Shown here: piece after piece, positions 55,347 through 63,998 of the stretch
Layout of the letters: each line of letters starts with the position of its first letter
Position numbering within the stretch: position 1 is the stretch's first letter
Assembly (NCBI RefSeq): GCF_009617595.1
Contig: NZ_WIXK01000005.1
Location: 336,562-400,561 of the forward strand
DNA length: 64,000 bases
Reading direction: 5' to 3'
Source of the DNA: Tritonibacter aquimaris
GTDB taxonomy: Bacteria; Pseudomonadota; Alphaproteobacteria; Rhodobacterales; Rhodobacteraceae
Position numbers and translations under genes: made by a program
Notes under the pieces: generated by a model
Told to the model about the DNA's origin: nothing
The model's input: only the letters and a program-made list of their open reading frames with translations
The model's database searches: none

Positions 55347-55808
55347 ATGCGACGCTGGAAATTTCTTATGGTTGCAACTGCGCTGGCCCTGACGCCAGCC
55401 CTGGCTGCCGCTAAGCCACGGCCATTGTCTCACCCCATTTTCTATCAGGAAATGGGCTATGCGATGGGCGGCTATGATCCAGTGTCTTATTTCCGTGCCG
55501 ATCAGCCGTTGCGCGGCGATGTGTCTTACTCGGTGATGTGGAAAGGGGTGACCTGGCTGTTTGCCTCTCAGGCGCATCAGTTGCTGTTTGAAGCCAATCC
55601 ACGCGCCTATGCGCCGCGTTTTGGCGGCTACTGCTCATATGGGGTGTCGGTGGGCTATCTGGTTTCGGGTGATCCCACCGCATTTGAGATTCGCGACGGG
55701 GTGCTTTACATGCTCCACAGCCCGGAAGTGCAGGCGCGCTGGGAAAAAAATCGTGCCCAGCACATGCAGGCCGCGCAAGAGCATTGGCCCGAACTGCTGC
55801 GGGAATAA
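55347..55808 (+). CDS. Exported YHS domain-containing protein
   Basis: 153 residues. The signal peptide MRRWKFLMVATALALTPALAAA is followed by a YHS-domain (AMGGYDPVSYFRADQPLRGD, WLFASQAHQLLFEANPRAYAPRFGGYC), a small metal-associated fold found in secreted and copper-related proteins. The role of this copy is not known. AAAGGTATGTTTAA precedes the ATG. It is separate from rlmB by about 200 bases. Confidence 0.82.
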   Translation: MRRWKFLMVATALALTPALAAAKPRPLSHPIFYQEMGYAMGGYDPVSYFRADQPLRGDVSYSVMWKGVTWLFASQAHQLLFEANPRAYAPRFGGYCSYGVSVGYLVSGDPTAFEIRDGVLYMLHSPEVQARWEKNRAQHMQAAQEHWPELLRE

Positions 55809-55931
55809 AACGTTACCTCATCACAAAATCGCGATTGTGGCTTTAAAAACCCAAGCGAAATCCCATCTTTAGAGTAGATCCGCTGGACTGGAACCCCCGT
55901 GGATCCTTAACTGTCCCTCGTTCCGTACTCA

Positions 55932-55980
55932 GCGCCCAGGGTCTGACATATGGCGACATATGTTGACTGGGCGCGTTTTT
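55932..55980 (+). terminator. Nested hairpin with T run upstream of the CoA-binding gene
   Basis: GCGCCCAG (55932-55939) pairs with CTGGGCGC (55967-55974), inside which ACATATG pairs with CATATGT; GTTTTT follows. It may end the YHS transcript (124 bases after its stop) or act as an attenuator for the gene starting 42 bases later. Confidence 0.65.
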
Positions 55981-56022
55981 CTTGCAGGATGCATATGAAA
56001 AATGGAATGAAAGGCGGGCAGT

Positions 56023-56448
56023 ATGACCACAGACACCGATATCAAACAGGCGCTTGAAGGCAGCCGGGTGATTGCACTGGTGGGGGCGTCGCTCAAAGAG
56101 GACCGTGCCAGCAACTATGTTGGCCGTTATCTGGTCGACAAAGGCTATCGGGTGATCCCGGTTAATCCCGGCCACGCGGGCAAGCCCTTGTTTGGCGAAG
56201 AGATTCGCGCAAGCCTCAGCGATATCGATGTGCCGGTTGATATGATTGATATCTTCCGCCGCGCGGATGCGGTGCCCGCAATCGTTGACGAGGCGCTGGA
56301 TACCTTTCCCGAGCTGCAGACCATCTGGATGCAGCTGGGCATCACCCACGAAGAGGCCGCAGAAAAAGCCCGTGCACGCGGTGTTCGCGTGATTGAGGAT
56401 CGCTGCCCCAAAATCGAATACCCCCGCCTGATTGATCAGGTGGCATAG
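56023..56448 (+). CDS. CoA-binding protein (YccU type)
   Basis: 141-residue Rossmann-like CoA-binding domain. The start IALVGASLKEDRASNYVGRYLVDKGYRVIPVNP is typical of CoA_binding_2 proteins, with DVPVDMIDIFRRADAVP and the ending GVRVIEDRCPKIEY. These bind CoA or acyl-CoA; the cellular role is not established. ATG follows AAAGGCGGGCAGT. Convergent with hisE. Confidence 0.9.
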   Translation: MTTDTDIKQALEGSRVIALVGASLKEDRASNYVGRYLVDKGYRVIPVNPGHAGKPLFGEEIRASLSDIDVPVDMIDIFRRADAVPAIVDEALDTFPELQTIWMQLGITHEEAAEKARARGVRVIEDRCPKIEYPRLIDQVA

Positions 56449-56494
56449 GCGCGGTCTCGCTGGGGCAGGGATTGCCGTTGGATCAGATTTCAGA

Positions 56495-56812
56495 TCAGCC
56501 TTTGGGACGGGCGGCCTTCTCGGCAATGCCGCTCAGCCCTTGGCGTTCAGCCAGAACCTGCAACACATCATCCAGCGCCACATCCCGCGCCGCCAGCATC
56601 ACCAGGAAATGATACAGCACATCCGCGCCTTCAGATGCGAGCTTGTCTTTGTCATCCTTGATGGCTTCGATAATGGCCTCAATGGCTTCTTCGCCAAATT
56701 TCTCGGCGCATTTCTCGGGGCCTTTGGCCAAGAGTTTCGCGGTCCAGCTGCTGTCGGGATCGGCAGATTTACGCGACAGTATGGTTTGTTCAAGATCGTG
56801 CAGCAGGCTCAT
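56495..56812 (-). CDS. hisE: Phosphoribosyl-ATP diphosphatase
   Basis: 105-residue enzyme of histidine synthesis that hydrolyses phosphoribosyl-ATP to phosphoribosyl-[32 protein letters not shown] and VLYHFLVML are the family blocks with the metal-binding Glu/Asp residues. Its ATG overlaps the stop of hisF (ATGA), so HisF and HisE are co-translated. It is a separate protein here, not fused to HisI. Confidence 0.95.
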   Translation of the reverse strand: MSLLHDLEQTILSRKSADPDSSWTAKLLAKGPEKCAEKFGEEAIEAIIEAIKDDKDKLASEGADVLYHFLVMLAARDVALDDVLQVLAERQGLSGIAEKAARPKG

Positions 56813-57579
56813 GATCTGGCCTCCAGACGCATCGGAATGCCTGCGGCCTGCATGTGCTCTTTGGCTTCCTGAATGGTGTATTCGCCAAAGTGGAAGATCG
56901 ACGCTGCCAGCACCGCCGAAGCACCACCCTGGGTGACGCCTTCCACCAGATGATCCAGATTTCCCACACCGCCTGAGGCAATCACCGGCACATTGACCGC
57001 ATCAGAAATTGCCTTGGTCAGCGGCAGGTTAAAGCCCGCTTTGGTGCCATCGCGATCCATCGAGGTCAGCAGGATTTCACCCGCGCCTTTTGACGCAACC
57101 AGTCGCGCAAATTCTACCGCATCAATGCCAGTTTCCTTGCGCCCGCCATGGGTGAAAATCTCCCATTTGCCGGGGGAGACGGTTTTGGCATCAATCGCGC
57201 AGACAATGCACTGGCTGCCAAACTGATCGGCGCTTTCAGCAATCACATCCGGGTTGGCCACGGCGGCCGAATTGAACGACACTTTATCTGCGCCCGCCAG
57301 CAAGAGTGCGCGCACATCATCCTTGGTGCGCACCCCGCCACCCACGGTCAGCGGTACAAAACACTGTTCTGCGGTGCGCTGCACCACATCAAACATGGTG
57401 CCGCGGTTTTCATGGGTTGCGTGAATGTCGAGAAAACAGATCTCATCCGCGCCCGCCGCATCATAGGCTTTGGCGCTTTCCACCGGGTCGCCCGCGTCGC
57501 GCAGGCCAACAAAATTCACGCCTTTGACCACGCGGCCATCAGCAACATCGAGACAGGGGATAATCCGGGTCTTGAGCAT
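56809..57579 (-). CDS. hisF: Imidazole glycerol phosphate synthase subunit HisF
   Basis: 256-residue (beta/alpha)8 cyclase that, with HisH, makes imidazole glycerol phosphate and AICAR from PRFAR and ammonia. [23 protein letters not shown] holds the first catalytic Asp (D11), and the second Asp is in [15 protein letters not shown]. The phosphate-binding ends [10 protein letters not shown] and [11 protein letters not shown] are intact. It is overlapped by hisE. Confidence 0.96.
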   Translation of the reverse strand: MLKTRIIPCLDVADGRVVKGVNFVGLRDAGDPVESAKAYDAAGADEICFLDIHATHENRGTMFDVVQRTAEQCFVPLTVGGGVRTKDDVRALLLAGADKVSFNSAAVANPDVIAESADQFGSQCIVCAIDAKTVSPGKWEIFTHGGRKETGIDAVEFARLVASKGAGEILLTSMDRDGTKAGFNLPLTKAISDAVNVPVIASGGVGNLDHLVEGVTQGGASAVLAASIFHFGEYTIQEAKEHMQAAGIPMRLEARS

Positions 57580-57683
57580 ATTTTCGTGATCCTGTGCCTT
57601 TTCAGGATGCTTCTAGGGGGTTGCGGTTTAAAACACCAGTGCGCAGTGCGTTTTGGCTGCGGCGTTCAATCGGAGTATTAGAG

Positions 57684-58136
57684 ATGAATAAATTGGGAGC
57701 TGCCGTGGTGGGAGCGATTGTCATGCCTGCTTTGGTTCAGGCCGGAGAGATTGCGCAGGTGAAATCGGCGCATGATGTGCCAACAACCATGAATGCGCTG
57801 GAAGCGGCAGTGAACGGTGCGGGCGCAACCGTATTTGCCCGCGTAAACCACGCGGGTGGTGCCGAAAAGGTGGGCCTTGAGCTGGCACCATCAGAAGTGC
57901 TGATTTTTGGCAATCCAAAGCTTGGCACCCCTGCGATGCAAGATGATGCGCTGGCTGGTCTGTTTTTGCCGCTGAAAGTGCTGGTCTATGCCGATGACGC
58001 GGGTGATGTCTGGCTGTCTTATGAAGACCCAAAGGCCATGCTGGGTAAGCTGGACGGCGTGTCAAACGAGGCGGAATACCTCGCCAAAATGGCAGGCGCA
58101 TTGGGCAAGCTGACCGCCAAGGCGGCGGGCGAATAA
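57684..58136 (+). CDS. Exported DUF302 protein
   Basis: 150 residues. The signal peptide MNKLGAAVVGAIVMPALVQA is followed by a DUF302 fold (VPTTMNALEAAVNGAGATVFARVNHAGGAEKVG, LIFGNPKLGTPAMQ, LPLKVLVYAD), a small domain of unknown function. Start ATG 57684 follows CGGAGTATTAGAG. It is inserted on the opposite strand between hisF and hisA. Confidence 0.8.
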   Translation: MNKLGAAVVGAIVMPALVQAGEIAQVKSAHDVPTTMNALEAAVNGAGATVFARVNHAGGAEKVGLELAPSEVLIFGNPKLGTPAMQDDALAGLFLPLKVLVYADDAGDVWLSYEDPKAMLGKLDGVSNEAEYLAKMAGALGKLTAKAAGE

Positions 58137-58157
58137 TCCACCGATGATGCGCAATAA

Positions 58158-58186
58158 AAAAGGCGGTGCAGGGCGCACCGCCTTTT
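58158..58186. terminator. Bidirectional terminator between the DUF302 gene and hisA
   Basis: Perfect 12-bp stem AAAAGGCGGTGC (58158-58169) with GCACCGCCTTTT (58175-58186), 5-base loop. It ends both convergent transcripts. Confidence 0.92.
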
Positions 58187-58207
58187 GTGTTTTGACGCTG
58201 GGCTGGA

Positions 58208-58930
58208 TCAGCCTTTCAGCACGTTCAGGGCCTCAGCAAGATCAATCGCGCCATCATAGAGTGCACGGCCCGAGATCGCACCATTCAGCGCTGCGCCACA
58301 GGATTTCAGTGCGCGCAGATCATCCAACGATGAAACCCCACCCGAAGCAATCACCGGGATGGAAACCGCATTGGCCAGATCCGCAGTGGCCTGCACATTG
58401 GGGCCTTTCATTGCGCCATCGCGCATGATGTCGGTGTAGATGATCGCGGCAACACCTGCATCTTCAAAGGATTTTGCCAGGTCAGTCACCATAACATCGG
58501 TTTCTTCGGCCCAGCCTTTGGTCGCCACTTTGCCGTTGCGCGCATCAATACCGACGGCCACTTTGCCGGGGAACTCACGCGCGGCTTCGCGCACCAGATC
58601 GGGGTTTTCCACCGCAACCGTGCCCAGGATCACCCGTGCAAGGCCCTTGTCGATCCAGTTTTCAATGGTTTTCATGTCGCGAATGCCACCGCCAAGCTGG
58701 GCGGGCACTTTGGTCTGTTTCAAGATCTCTTCCACCGGCGCGGCGTTCACCGGCTCTCCGGCAAAGGCCCCGTTCAGATCCACCAGATGCAGCCAGTCAC
58801 AGCCCGCTTTGACAAACTCCAGCGCCTGTGCGGCGGGGTTGTCGTTGAATACGGTGGTTTTATCCATATCGCCGTGCAGCAGGCGCACGGCCTGGCCGTC
58901 TTTAAGGTCGATGGCTGGGTAAAGGATCAT
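58208..58930 (-). CDS. hisA: ProFAR isomerase HisA
   Basis: 240-residue (beta/alpha)8 enzyme converting ProFAR to PRFAR in histidine synthesis. [23 protein letters not shown] carries the catalytic Asp, with [26 protein letters not shown] and [12 protein letters not shown]. It is separated from hisF by an opposite-strand gene and a terminator, so hisF-hisE need their own promoter. Confidence 0.96.
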   Translation of the reverse strand: MILYPAIDLKDGQAVRLLHGDMDKTTVFNDNPAAQALEFVKAGCDWLHLVDLNGAFAGEPVNAAPVEEILKQTKVPAQLGGGIRDMKTIENWIDKGLARVILGTVAVENPDLVREAAREFPGKVAVGIDARNGKVATKGWAEETDVMVTDLAKSFEDAGVAAIIYTDIMRDGAMKGPNVQATADLANAVSIPVIASGGVSSLDDLRALKSCGAALNGAISGRALYDGAIDLAEALNVLKG

Positions 58931-58999
58931 AAGAGCAGCGCCTTTGTCATGTCAGAAGGTGGGGCTCTTTTGCACCGCGTGCGCTGCAATTGCAAATGC

Positions 59000-59251
59000 T
59001 CAAAACAGGCCGAGTTGCACCGGAATAGGCACAAAGCCGCGTTTGATCTGGCGGGCGCGGTTTTCTTCGGCCAGCGCCAGCGCCTCATTGTAGTCGCTGA
59101 AATAGCTGCGCCGGATGGTGCCGCCCGCGTCCCCCAATGGACCACTGGCCAGTTCCACGCACCATTCCCCCAATAGGGTCTGGCTCAGGCTCAGCACGCA
59201 ATAGCGATGCTGTCCTTCTACATGGTCAAACTTTTCCAGACGAACAAACAT
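59000..59251 (-). CDS. WGR domain-containing protein
   Basis: 83 residues. The pattern QHRYCVLSLSQTLLGEWCVELASG and GGTIRRSYFSDYNEALALAEENRARQIKRGF matches a stand-alone WGR domain, a small nucleic-acid-associated fold, with W-x-V-E-L-x-S-G as core. The function of the stand-alone form is not known. It lies between hisA and the peroxiredoxin on the minus strand and might share the hisA message. Confidence 0.78.
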   Translation of the reverse strand: MFVRLEKFDHVEGQHRYCVLSLSQTLLGEWCVELASGPLGDAGGTIRRSYFSDYNEALALAEENRARQIKRGFVPIPVQLGLF

Positions 59252-59395
59252 GGGCGCGTGTTCAGGGCTCTAGGTGGTGAAAACGTTTGGCACCTTTGCC
59301 TGATTGTGCTGGTCCTGTCCATATTTGCGCGCGTTTTGTGATGGGCGGTGGCACAGGCAGCACAGCGCGCGCCGCACCGGCGCGCGCAAAAGGGG

Positions 59396-59932
59396 TCAGA
59401 CCGCGCCGGTATATTCACCGCGCGCCGGGTAGTTGTTGGGGATGGTGAAGTCCAGCGCTGCCACCAGCTCGCGGAAATGCGGGCGTACAAAGGGCATGGT
59501 CTGCACCGCGCCGTAATACAGCGTCTGCTCGGATGTCACCAGAAACAGGCCGGGTTCGGAAAACAGCGCAGGCTCTTCGATCCCGATTGAGGTCTTGCCG
59601 CGCCCTTCAGAAGTATAAAGCCCCCATTCGCGCGCCACATCCAGCGACAGATCATACCCAAAACGCAGCTTCTCGGCGCCGACGCTTTCGACCATCTGCT
59701 GGGTGCGCTCTTTGCCGTCGGAGCTTATCGCAATCGCGTCAAATCCACGTTCCGCAAAGGCATCCACCTGCTTTTCGAACTCTTTCAGGTAATTGGCACA
59801 CAAGGGGCAGTGCAGACCGCGGTAAAAACACACCACTGTGCCGCGCTCAGCGGTCTCATTGCTCAGATCGAAATCACCATGGCTTAGGGTGGGGAGTTTC
59901 AGATCAGGGGTCTTCTGGCGTGGGATCAGCAT
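59396..59932 (-). CDS. Peroxiredoxin-like (AhpC/TSA) family protein
   Basis: 178-residue thioredoxin-fold protein with the redox site C42-x-x-C45 in FYRGLHCPLCANYL, unlike the single peroxidatic cysteine of true AhpC. DAIAISSDGKERTQQM and ALFSEPGLFLV follow the redoxin pattern. The start at 59932 is preceded by GGAG; a longer frame runs into the divergent regulator's control region. It is probably controlled by that regulator at 60023. Confidence 0.84.
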   Translation of the reverse strand: MLIPRQKTPDLKLPTLSHGDFDLSNETAERGTVVCFYRGLHCPLCANYLKEFEKQVDAFAERGFDAIAISSDGKERTQQMVESVGAEKLRFGYDLSLDVAREWGLYTSEGRGKTSIGIEEPALFSEPGLFLVTSEQTLYYGAVQTMPFVRPHFRELVAALDFTIPNNYPARGEYTGAV

Positions 59933-60022
59933 ATCAATGCTCCATCTGGGTTTGGGTTGATTCAGAAGGTCACACATTTTAAAGAAAGAAAAATCCGAAA
60001 AACCTGACCGGAACACCTGATC

Positions 60023-60751
60023 ATGGATCGACTTACCACTTTGATGACCCAATTCCAGCTCTCAGTCTCCACGGCGGATGCGGCGCAGGGCAATCTGGTG
60101 GCGCTGGGGGATGAAACCGCACGCGCGGTCGCGTTGAAGTATTTCACCAAGGGCTGCGCGCGCCCGGCGTCAAATGTGCTTTGGGCGGGGGCGGTAGAAT
60201 GGTCGGCTGAGGTCAATCCATTCCTTGCGGCGCTGCCGGATGTGGTGACCTATGACATTCGTGAAAACCTTGAGGCGCAGGGCATCGTGTCGCTGATTGT
60301 GTCTGAGGTGGCCGCGCGCCGTTGTGGGGCGCAATCGGTGGTGAACCGTCTGGCCGAAGTGCTGATTGTGCGCCTTTTGCGCGATCAGATGCAGCGCGGC
60401 GCTACCACGGCCGGGCTGTTGGCCGGGCTCGCCGATCCACGCATCAGTCGCGCGGTGGTGGCGATCCATGATCGGCCGGGTGTGAGTTGGAGCAATGCGA
60501 GCCTTGCCGCAGAAGCCGGGCTGTCGCTGTCGCGCTTTGCTGAGCTTTTTGCCCAGAAGGTTGGCGAAACCCCGATGGGCTATCTGCGCCGGTGGCGGCT
60601 TATTCTAGCAGAGCGGGATCTGAAGCGCGGCGCGCGTGTGGATGCGGTGGCGCGGCGCTATGCCTATGCCTCGGGGGAGGCGTTTTCGCGGGCGTTTCGC
60701 AAATTTTACGGCGTCTCCCCCATGGCGGTGCGCAAGGGGGAGGCACTTTGA
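60023..60751 (+). CDS. AraC family transcriptional regulator
   Basis: 242 residues. The N-terminal cupin-like domain (LSVSTADAAQGNLV through AEVLIVRLLRDQMQ) resembles the AraC_binding/cupin_6 type. The C-terminal AraC DNA-binding domain has both helix-turn-helix units (SNASLAAEAGLSLSRFAELF, VDAVARRYAYASGEAFSRAFRKFYGVSP). It is divergent from the peroxiredoxin gene, a typical regulator-target arrangement. It abuts hisH with no gap. Confidence 0.88.
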   Translation: MDRLTTLMTQFQLSVSTADAAQGNLVALGDETARAVALKYFTKGCARPASNVLWAGAVEWSAEVNPFLAALPDVVTYDIRENLEAQGIVSLIVSEVAARRCGAQSVVNRLAEVLIVRLLRDQMQRGATTAGLLAGLADPRISRAVVAIHDRPGVSWSNASLAAEAGLSLSRFAELFAQKVGETPMGYLRRWRLILAERDLKRGARVDAVARRYAYASGEAFSRAFRKFYGVSPMAVRKGEAL

Positions 60752-61390
60752 TCAGGGTTTCCAGGTCAGGAAGTTGCCAATCATGCGCAAACCCACATCC
60801 TGGCTTTTTTCCGGGTGAAACTGCATGCCAAGCATGGTGTCACGGCCAATCACAGCCGTCACATCACCGGCGTAATCCACATGGGCCAGACGTTCGGCCG
60901 GATCGTTCACACGGAAATGGTAGGAATGCACGAAATAGACGTGATCACCCGCAGTGATGCCATCAAACACCGCGTGATCGTGATTGATCACCAGCTCATT
61001 CCAGCCCATATGCGGCACTTTCAGCGCAGCGTCTTTCGGGGTGATTTTTACCACATCACCGCCGACCCAGTTCAGACCATCAGTGTCTTTATATTCATGG
61101 CCGGTGGTGGCCATCAGCTGCATGCCGACGCAGATCCCCAGAAACGGGCGGCCCTTTTGTTCAACGGCTTCAACCATTGCATCATAGATGCCCTTATGGC
61201 CGCGCAGTTCTGTGGCGCAGGCGGGAAAGGCACCATCACCGGGCAGCACCAGACGATCGGCGCGCGCCACAACATCAGCGTCAGAGGTGACAACAACTTC
61301 ACCCGCATCCAGTTCACGCGCCATGCGCTGAAAGGCTTTTTCGGCGGAATGCAGATTGCCGCTTTCGTAGTCGATAATCGCGGTGAGCAT
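60752..61390 (-). CDS. hisH: Imidazole glycerol phosphate synthase subunit HisH
   Basis: 212-residue glutamine amidotransferase that feeds ammonia to HisF. The nucleophile is the cysteine of PFLGICVGMQL; the His/Glu pair lies in GMQFHPEKSQ. The ATG at 61390 overlaps the hisB stop (TGATG), so HisB and HisH are co-translated; an in-frame GTG at 61393 is less likely. It is separated from hisA by the AraC, peroxiredoxin and WGR genes. Confidence 0.95.
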   Translation of the reverse strand: MLTAIIDYESGNLHSAEKAFQRMARELDAGEVVVTSDADVVARADRLVLPGDGAFPACATELRGHKGIYDAMVEAVEQKGRPFLGICVGMQLMATTGHEYKDTDGLNWVGGDVVKITPKDAALKVPHMGWNELVINHDHAVFDGITAGDHVYFVHSYHFRVNDPAERLAHVDYAGDVTAVIGRDTMLGMQFHPEKSQDVGLRMIGNFLTWKP

Positions 61391-61977
61391 CACAGCGCCC
61401 CTTTGGTGGATGGGATCGCATCCGCCTTGCGTGGGTCGGTCTCAACCGCCAGGCGCAAGGCGCGCGCCACGGCTTTGAACGCCGCTTCTACGATGTGGTG
61501 GCTGTTGAACCCATGCAGTTGATCGATGTGCAAGGTGATGCCGCCGTGGGTCGAAAACGCCTGAAAGAATTCACGCACAAGCTCGGTGTCAAAGCTGCCG
61601 ATTTTCTGGGTGGGCAGGTCAACATTCCACACCAGAAACGGGCGCGCTGACAGATCCAGCGCGCAACGTACCTGTGCATCATCCATTGGCAGGTGGCATT
61701 CACCATAGCGATTGATGCCTTTTTTATCCCCGAGCGCCTGTGCCAGCGCCTGACCCAGCGCAATGCCGGTGTCTTCCACCGTGTGGTGGTCATCAATGTG
61801 GTAATCGCCCTTGGCGCGGATGGTCATATCAATCAGCGAGTGGCGCGCCAGCTGGTCCAGCATATGGTCAAAGAAACCAACGCCGGTTTCATTGTCATAC
61901 GATCCGCTGCCATCGAGATTGATGTCCACGGTGATCTCTGTCTCGGCCGTATTGCGGCTGATGGTTGCTGTGCGCAT
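61390..61977 (-). CDS. hisB: Imidazoleglycerol-phosphate dehydratase
   Basis: 195-residue metal enzyme of histidine synthesis (single-domain type). Both manganese-binding signatures are present: [13 protein letters not shown] with [14 protein letters not shown], and the second set in [12 protein letters not shown] and [15 protein letters not shown] chose the ATG at 61977 after AAAGGATCGCCTC; the open frame upstream to 62169 is not coding. It heads the hisB-hisH pair. Confidence 0.95.
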   Translation of the reverse strand: MRTATISRNTAETEITVDINLDGSGSYDNETGVGFFDHMLDQLARHSLIDMTIRAKGDYHIDDHHTVEDTGIALGQALAQALGDKKGINRYGECHLPMDDAQVRCALDLSARPFLVWNVDLPTQKIGSFDTELVREFFQAFSTHGGITLHIDQLHGFNSHHIVEAAFKAVARALRLAVETDPRKADAIPSTKGAL

Positions 61978-62414
61978 GAGGCGATCCTTTAGGTTCTGCG
62001 CAGCGCTTATAGGCCGTGTGGCGAAAAGCGCCAAGCCTTGAGATCGCATTCGCTGCAATACGCGCGATTTACGCATCAATTTGAAAAGGTGGTGCGCATA
62101 GGGTGTTGATGTGTCTGAAGGGGAGTGAGCACCGTGCGATGCAAAACAATCTAAAACCGAACTACCCAAACTGCATCACACGGTGATCAATAAAAAATCA
62201 CACACCAGAAACAGCAAACCGAGCGTGCGAAAAAAAACTGCTGCACGCCCGGTCTGTTATAAAACAAGGGAACTCATTACAGTTTTCAAACTAACCTAAT
62301 TTCACAAGGAATCACGAATAAATGATGAAATTAGTTAATTTGTGAGATCCATATCACAGGTCCTCTTTGCGCCCAGGGGGCACAAAGATGACGCTGTGTC
62401 TGCTTTTGTAGCGG
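61978..62414. other. Intergenic region upstream of hisB
   Basis: 437 bases without a supportable gene. Structures seen: an imperfect stem CCGAGCGTGC/GCACGCCCGG (62219-62228 with 62243-62252); an imperfect 18-bp palindrome TGTGAGATCCATATCACA near 62341-62358; a stem CTTTGCGCCC/GGGCACAAAG (62365-62374 with 62378-62387) which lies 28 bases after the aminotransferase stop. A very short frame on the plus strand with an AAGGA site (MMKLVNL, near 62322) is noted only. Confidence 0.5.
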
Positions 62415-63767
62415 TTATTCAGCAATAAGCCCCTGATCGCGCAGGCTTTCATAGGTTTCATCTAGCGCAGATTTTACCCGGTTCACCAAATCGTCCACTT
62501 CAGCCTTGGTGATGATCAGCGGTGGGCAAAATGCCAGCGCATTGCCGCCTACCGCCCGCAAGATCACGCCATTTCGTTCGCAGGCCTTTTGTGCGGCCGC
62601 GCCCGCCGCGCCTTTTTCAAAGCTTGCTCCGGTGGTTTTATTGGACACAAGTTCAAGCGCGGCGATCAACCCTTTGCCGCGCACTTCGCCCACCAGCGGG
62701 TGATCGACGAAGGTGGCGTGTAGCTTCGCCTGCAGGTGGTCGCCCACCTCGGCGGCGTGTTCAAAGATTTTGTCGCGCTCATAGATTTCCAACGTCTTCA
62801 GCGCTGCCGCACAGGCGGCAGGGTGGCCGGAATAGGTGTAGCCGTGGCCAAAGACGCCAACCTGATTGGAGGGTTCAATCATTGCCTCATACATCCAGCC
62901 GGGGATGACTGCGGCTGAGATCGGAAAATAGGCTGAGCTCAGCTGTTTCGCAAAGGTCATGAGGTCGGGTTTGATCCCCATGGTGGTGCAGCCAAAATCA
63001 TTGCCGGTGCGGCCAAAGCCACAGATGACCTCATCGGCCCAGACCAGAATGTCATGCTTGCGCAGCAGTGCCTGCAGTTTCTCATAATAACCTTCTGGGG
63101 GCACGATCACACCCGAGGCCCCGGTGATGGGTTCCACAATCATTGCAGCAATGGTTGAGGGATCCTCGGCAATGATCTGATCTTCGAGGTTTTTGAGGAT
63201 GCGATCCACAAACTGCGCCTCGGTCTCATTGCCCTGACGGCCAGTGTAGTAATGTGGCGCATCGGTGCGAAGGATGCTGAGATCTTCGACGGGCGCGTCA
63301 AAATACGCGAGGTTTGCAGGCAGCGAGGTCAGCGCTCCGGCTGCCACTGTCACCCCGTGATAGCCGCGTTCGCGGGTGATGATCTTGCGTTTTTCCGGTT
63401 TGCCAATGGCGTTGAAATAGTAACGCAGCATTTTGTAATGGGAGTCATTGGCATCCGAGCCTGAGTTGCCAAAGAATATATAAGCATCCTCAACCGGCAC
63501 CATGGCTTGCAGTTTTTCCGCAAGCTCTGTCAGCGCCGGATGGGTTTTGCCGCCAAAAGAATGGGCAAAGGGCAGGGTGTTGAGCTGCTCAGCAATTGCG
63601 GCGCTCAGTTCCTGATTGCTGTAGCCCAGCGATGTACACCAGAGCCCGGCCATGCCTTCTATGAATTTATTGCCCGCGTCATCAAAAACATAGATGCCTT
63701 CGCCACGAACCAGATTGAGTTGCTCAATCGCGGCCAAGTTTGTGGTTGGGTATACAACGGGTGCCAT
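62415..63767 (-). CDS. Class III aminotransferase (omega-transaminase type)
   Basis: 450-residue PLP enzyme of the aspartate/ornithine/omega-amino acid group. The PLP-lysine is K274 in MTFAKQLSSAYFP; DEVICGFGRTG precedes it and FFGNSGSDAND and GHGYTYSGHPAACAAAL are other family blocks. Such enzymes use amines or omega-amino acids with pyruvate or other keto acids; the exact substrate cannot be read. AGGAGTTCCCC precedes the ATG. Downstream spacing suggests it is transcribed alone. Confidence 0.88.
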   Translation of the reverse strand: MAPVVYPTTNLAAIEQLNLVRGEGIYVFDDAGNKFIEGMAGLWCTSLGYSNQELSAAIAEQLNTLPFAHSFGGKTHPALTELAEKLQAMVPVEDAYIFFGNSGSDANDSHYKMLRYYFNAIGKPEKRKIITRERGYHGVTVAAGALTSLPANLAYFDAPVEDLSILRTDAPHYYTGRQGNETEAQFVDRILKNLEDQIIAEDPSTIAAMIVEPITGASGVIVPPEGYYEKLQALLRKHDILVWADEVICGFGRTGNDFGCTTMGIKPDLMTFAKQLSSAYFPISAAVIPGWMYEAMIEPSNQVGVFGHGYTYSGHPAACAAALKTLEIYERDKIFEHAAEVGDHLQAKLHATFVDHPLVGEVRGKGLIAALELVSNKTTGASFEKGAAGAAAQKACERNGVILRAVGGNALAFCPPLIITKAEVDDLVNRVKSALDETYESLRDQGLIAE

Positions 63768-63885
63768 GGGGAACTCCTGTGGTCTGTCTGGTCTGTTTTG
63801 GGCCGATCAGCTGCGGCAATTTGATCCACATTTCACTGGAAAAACGATCCGGTCAAAGGAAATTTGATCAAAAGCTTGGAGGGGG

Positions 63886-63912
63886 AATAAAAAAACCGCC
63901 AAATTGGCGGTT
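63886..63912 (-). terminator. Rho-independent terminator of tRNA-Gly
   Basis: AACCGCCA (63894-63901) and TGGCGGTT (63905-63912) pair around a 3-base loop; on the minus strand a run of T follows. Confidence 0.85.
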
Positions 63913-63923
63913 ATTTGACCGAA

Positions 63924-63998
63924 TGGAGCGGGCGAGGCGATTCGAACGCCCGACCCTAACCTTGGCAAGGTTATGCTCTACCCCTGAGCTACGCCCGC
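63924..63998 (-). tRNA. tRNA-Gly (anticodon GCC)
   Basis: 75 bases with encoded CCA. Acceptor GCGGGCG pairs with CGCCCGC, D arm GCTC/GAGC, anticodon loop TTGCCAA with GCC at 63964-63966, and T arm with TTCGAAT. It is followed by a terminator. Confidence 0.96.

Noticed and set aside
62341..62358. CRP/FNR-type operator TGTGA...TCACA
   Set aside because: The half sites are separated by 8 bases rather than the 6 expected for CRP, so it is reported only as an imperfect palindrome.
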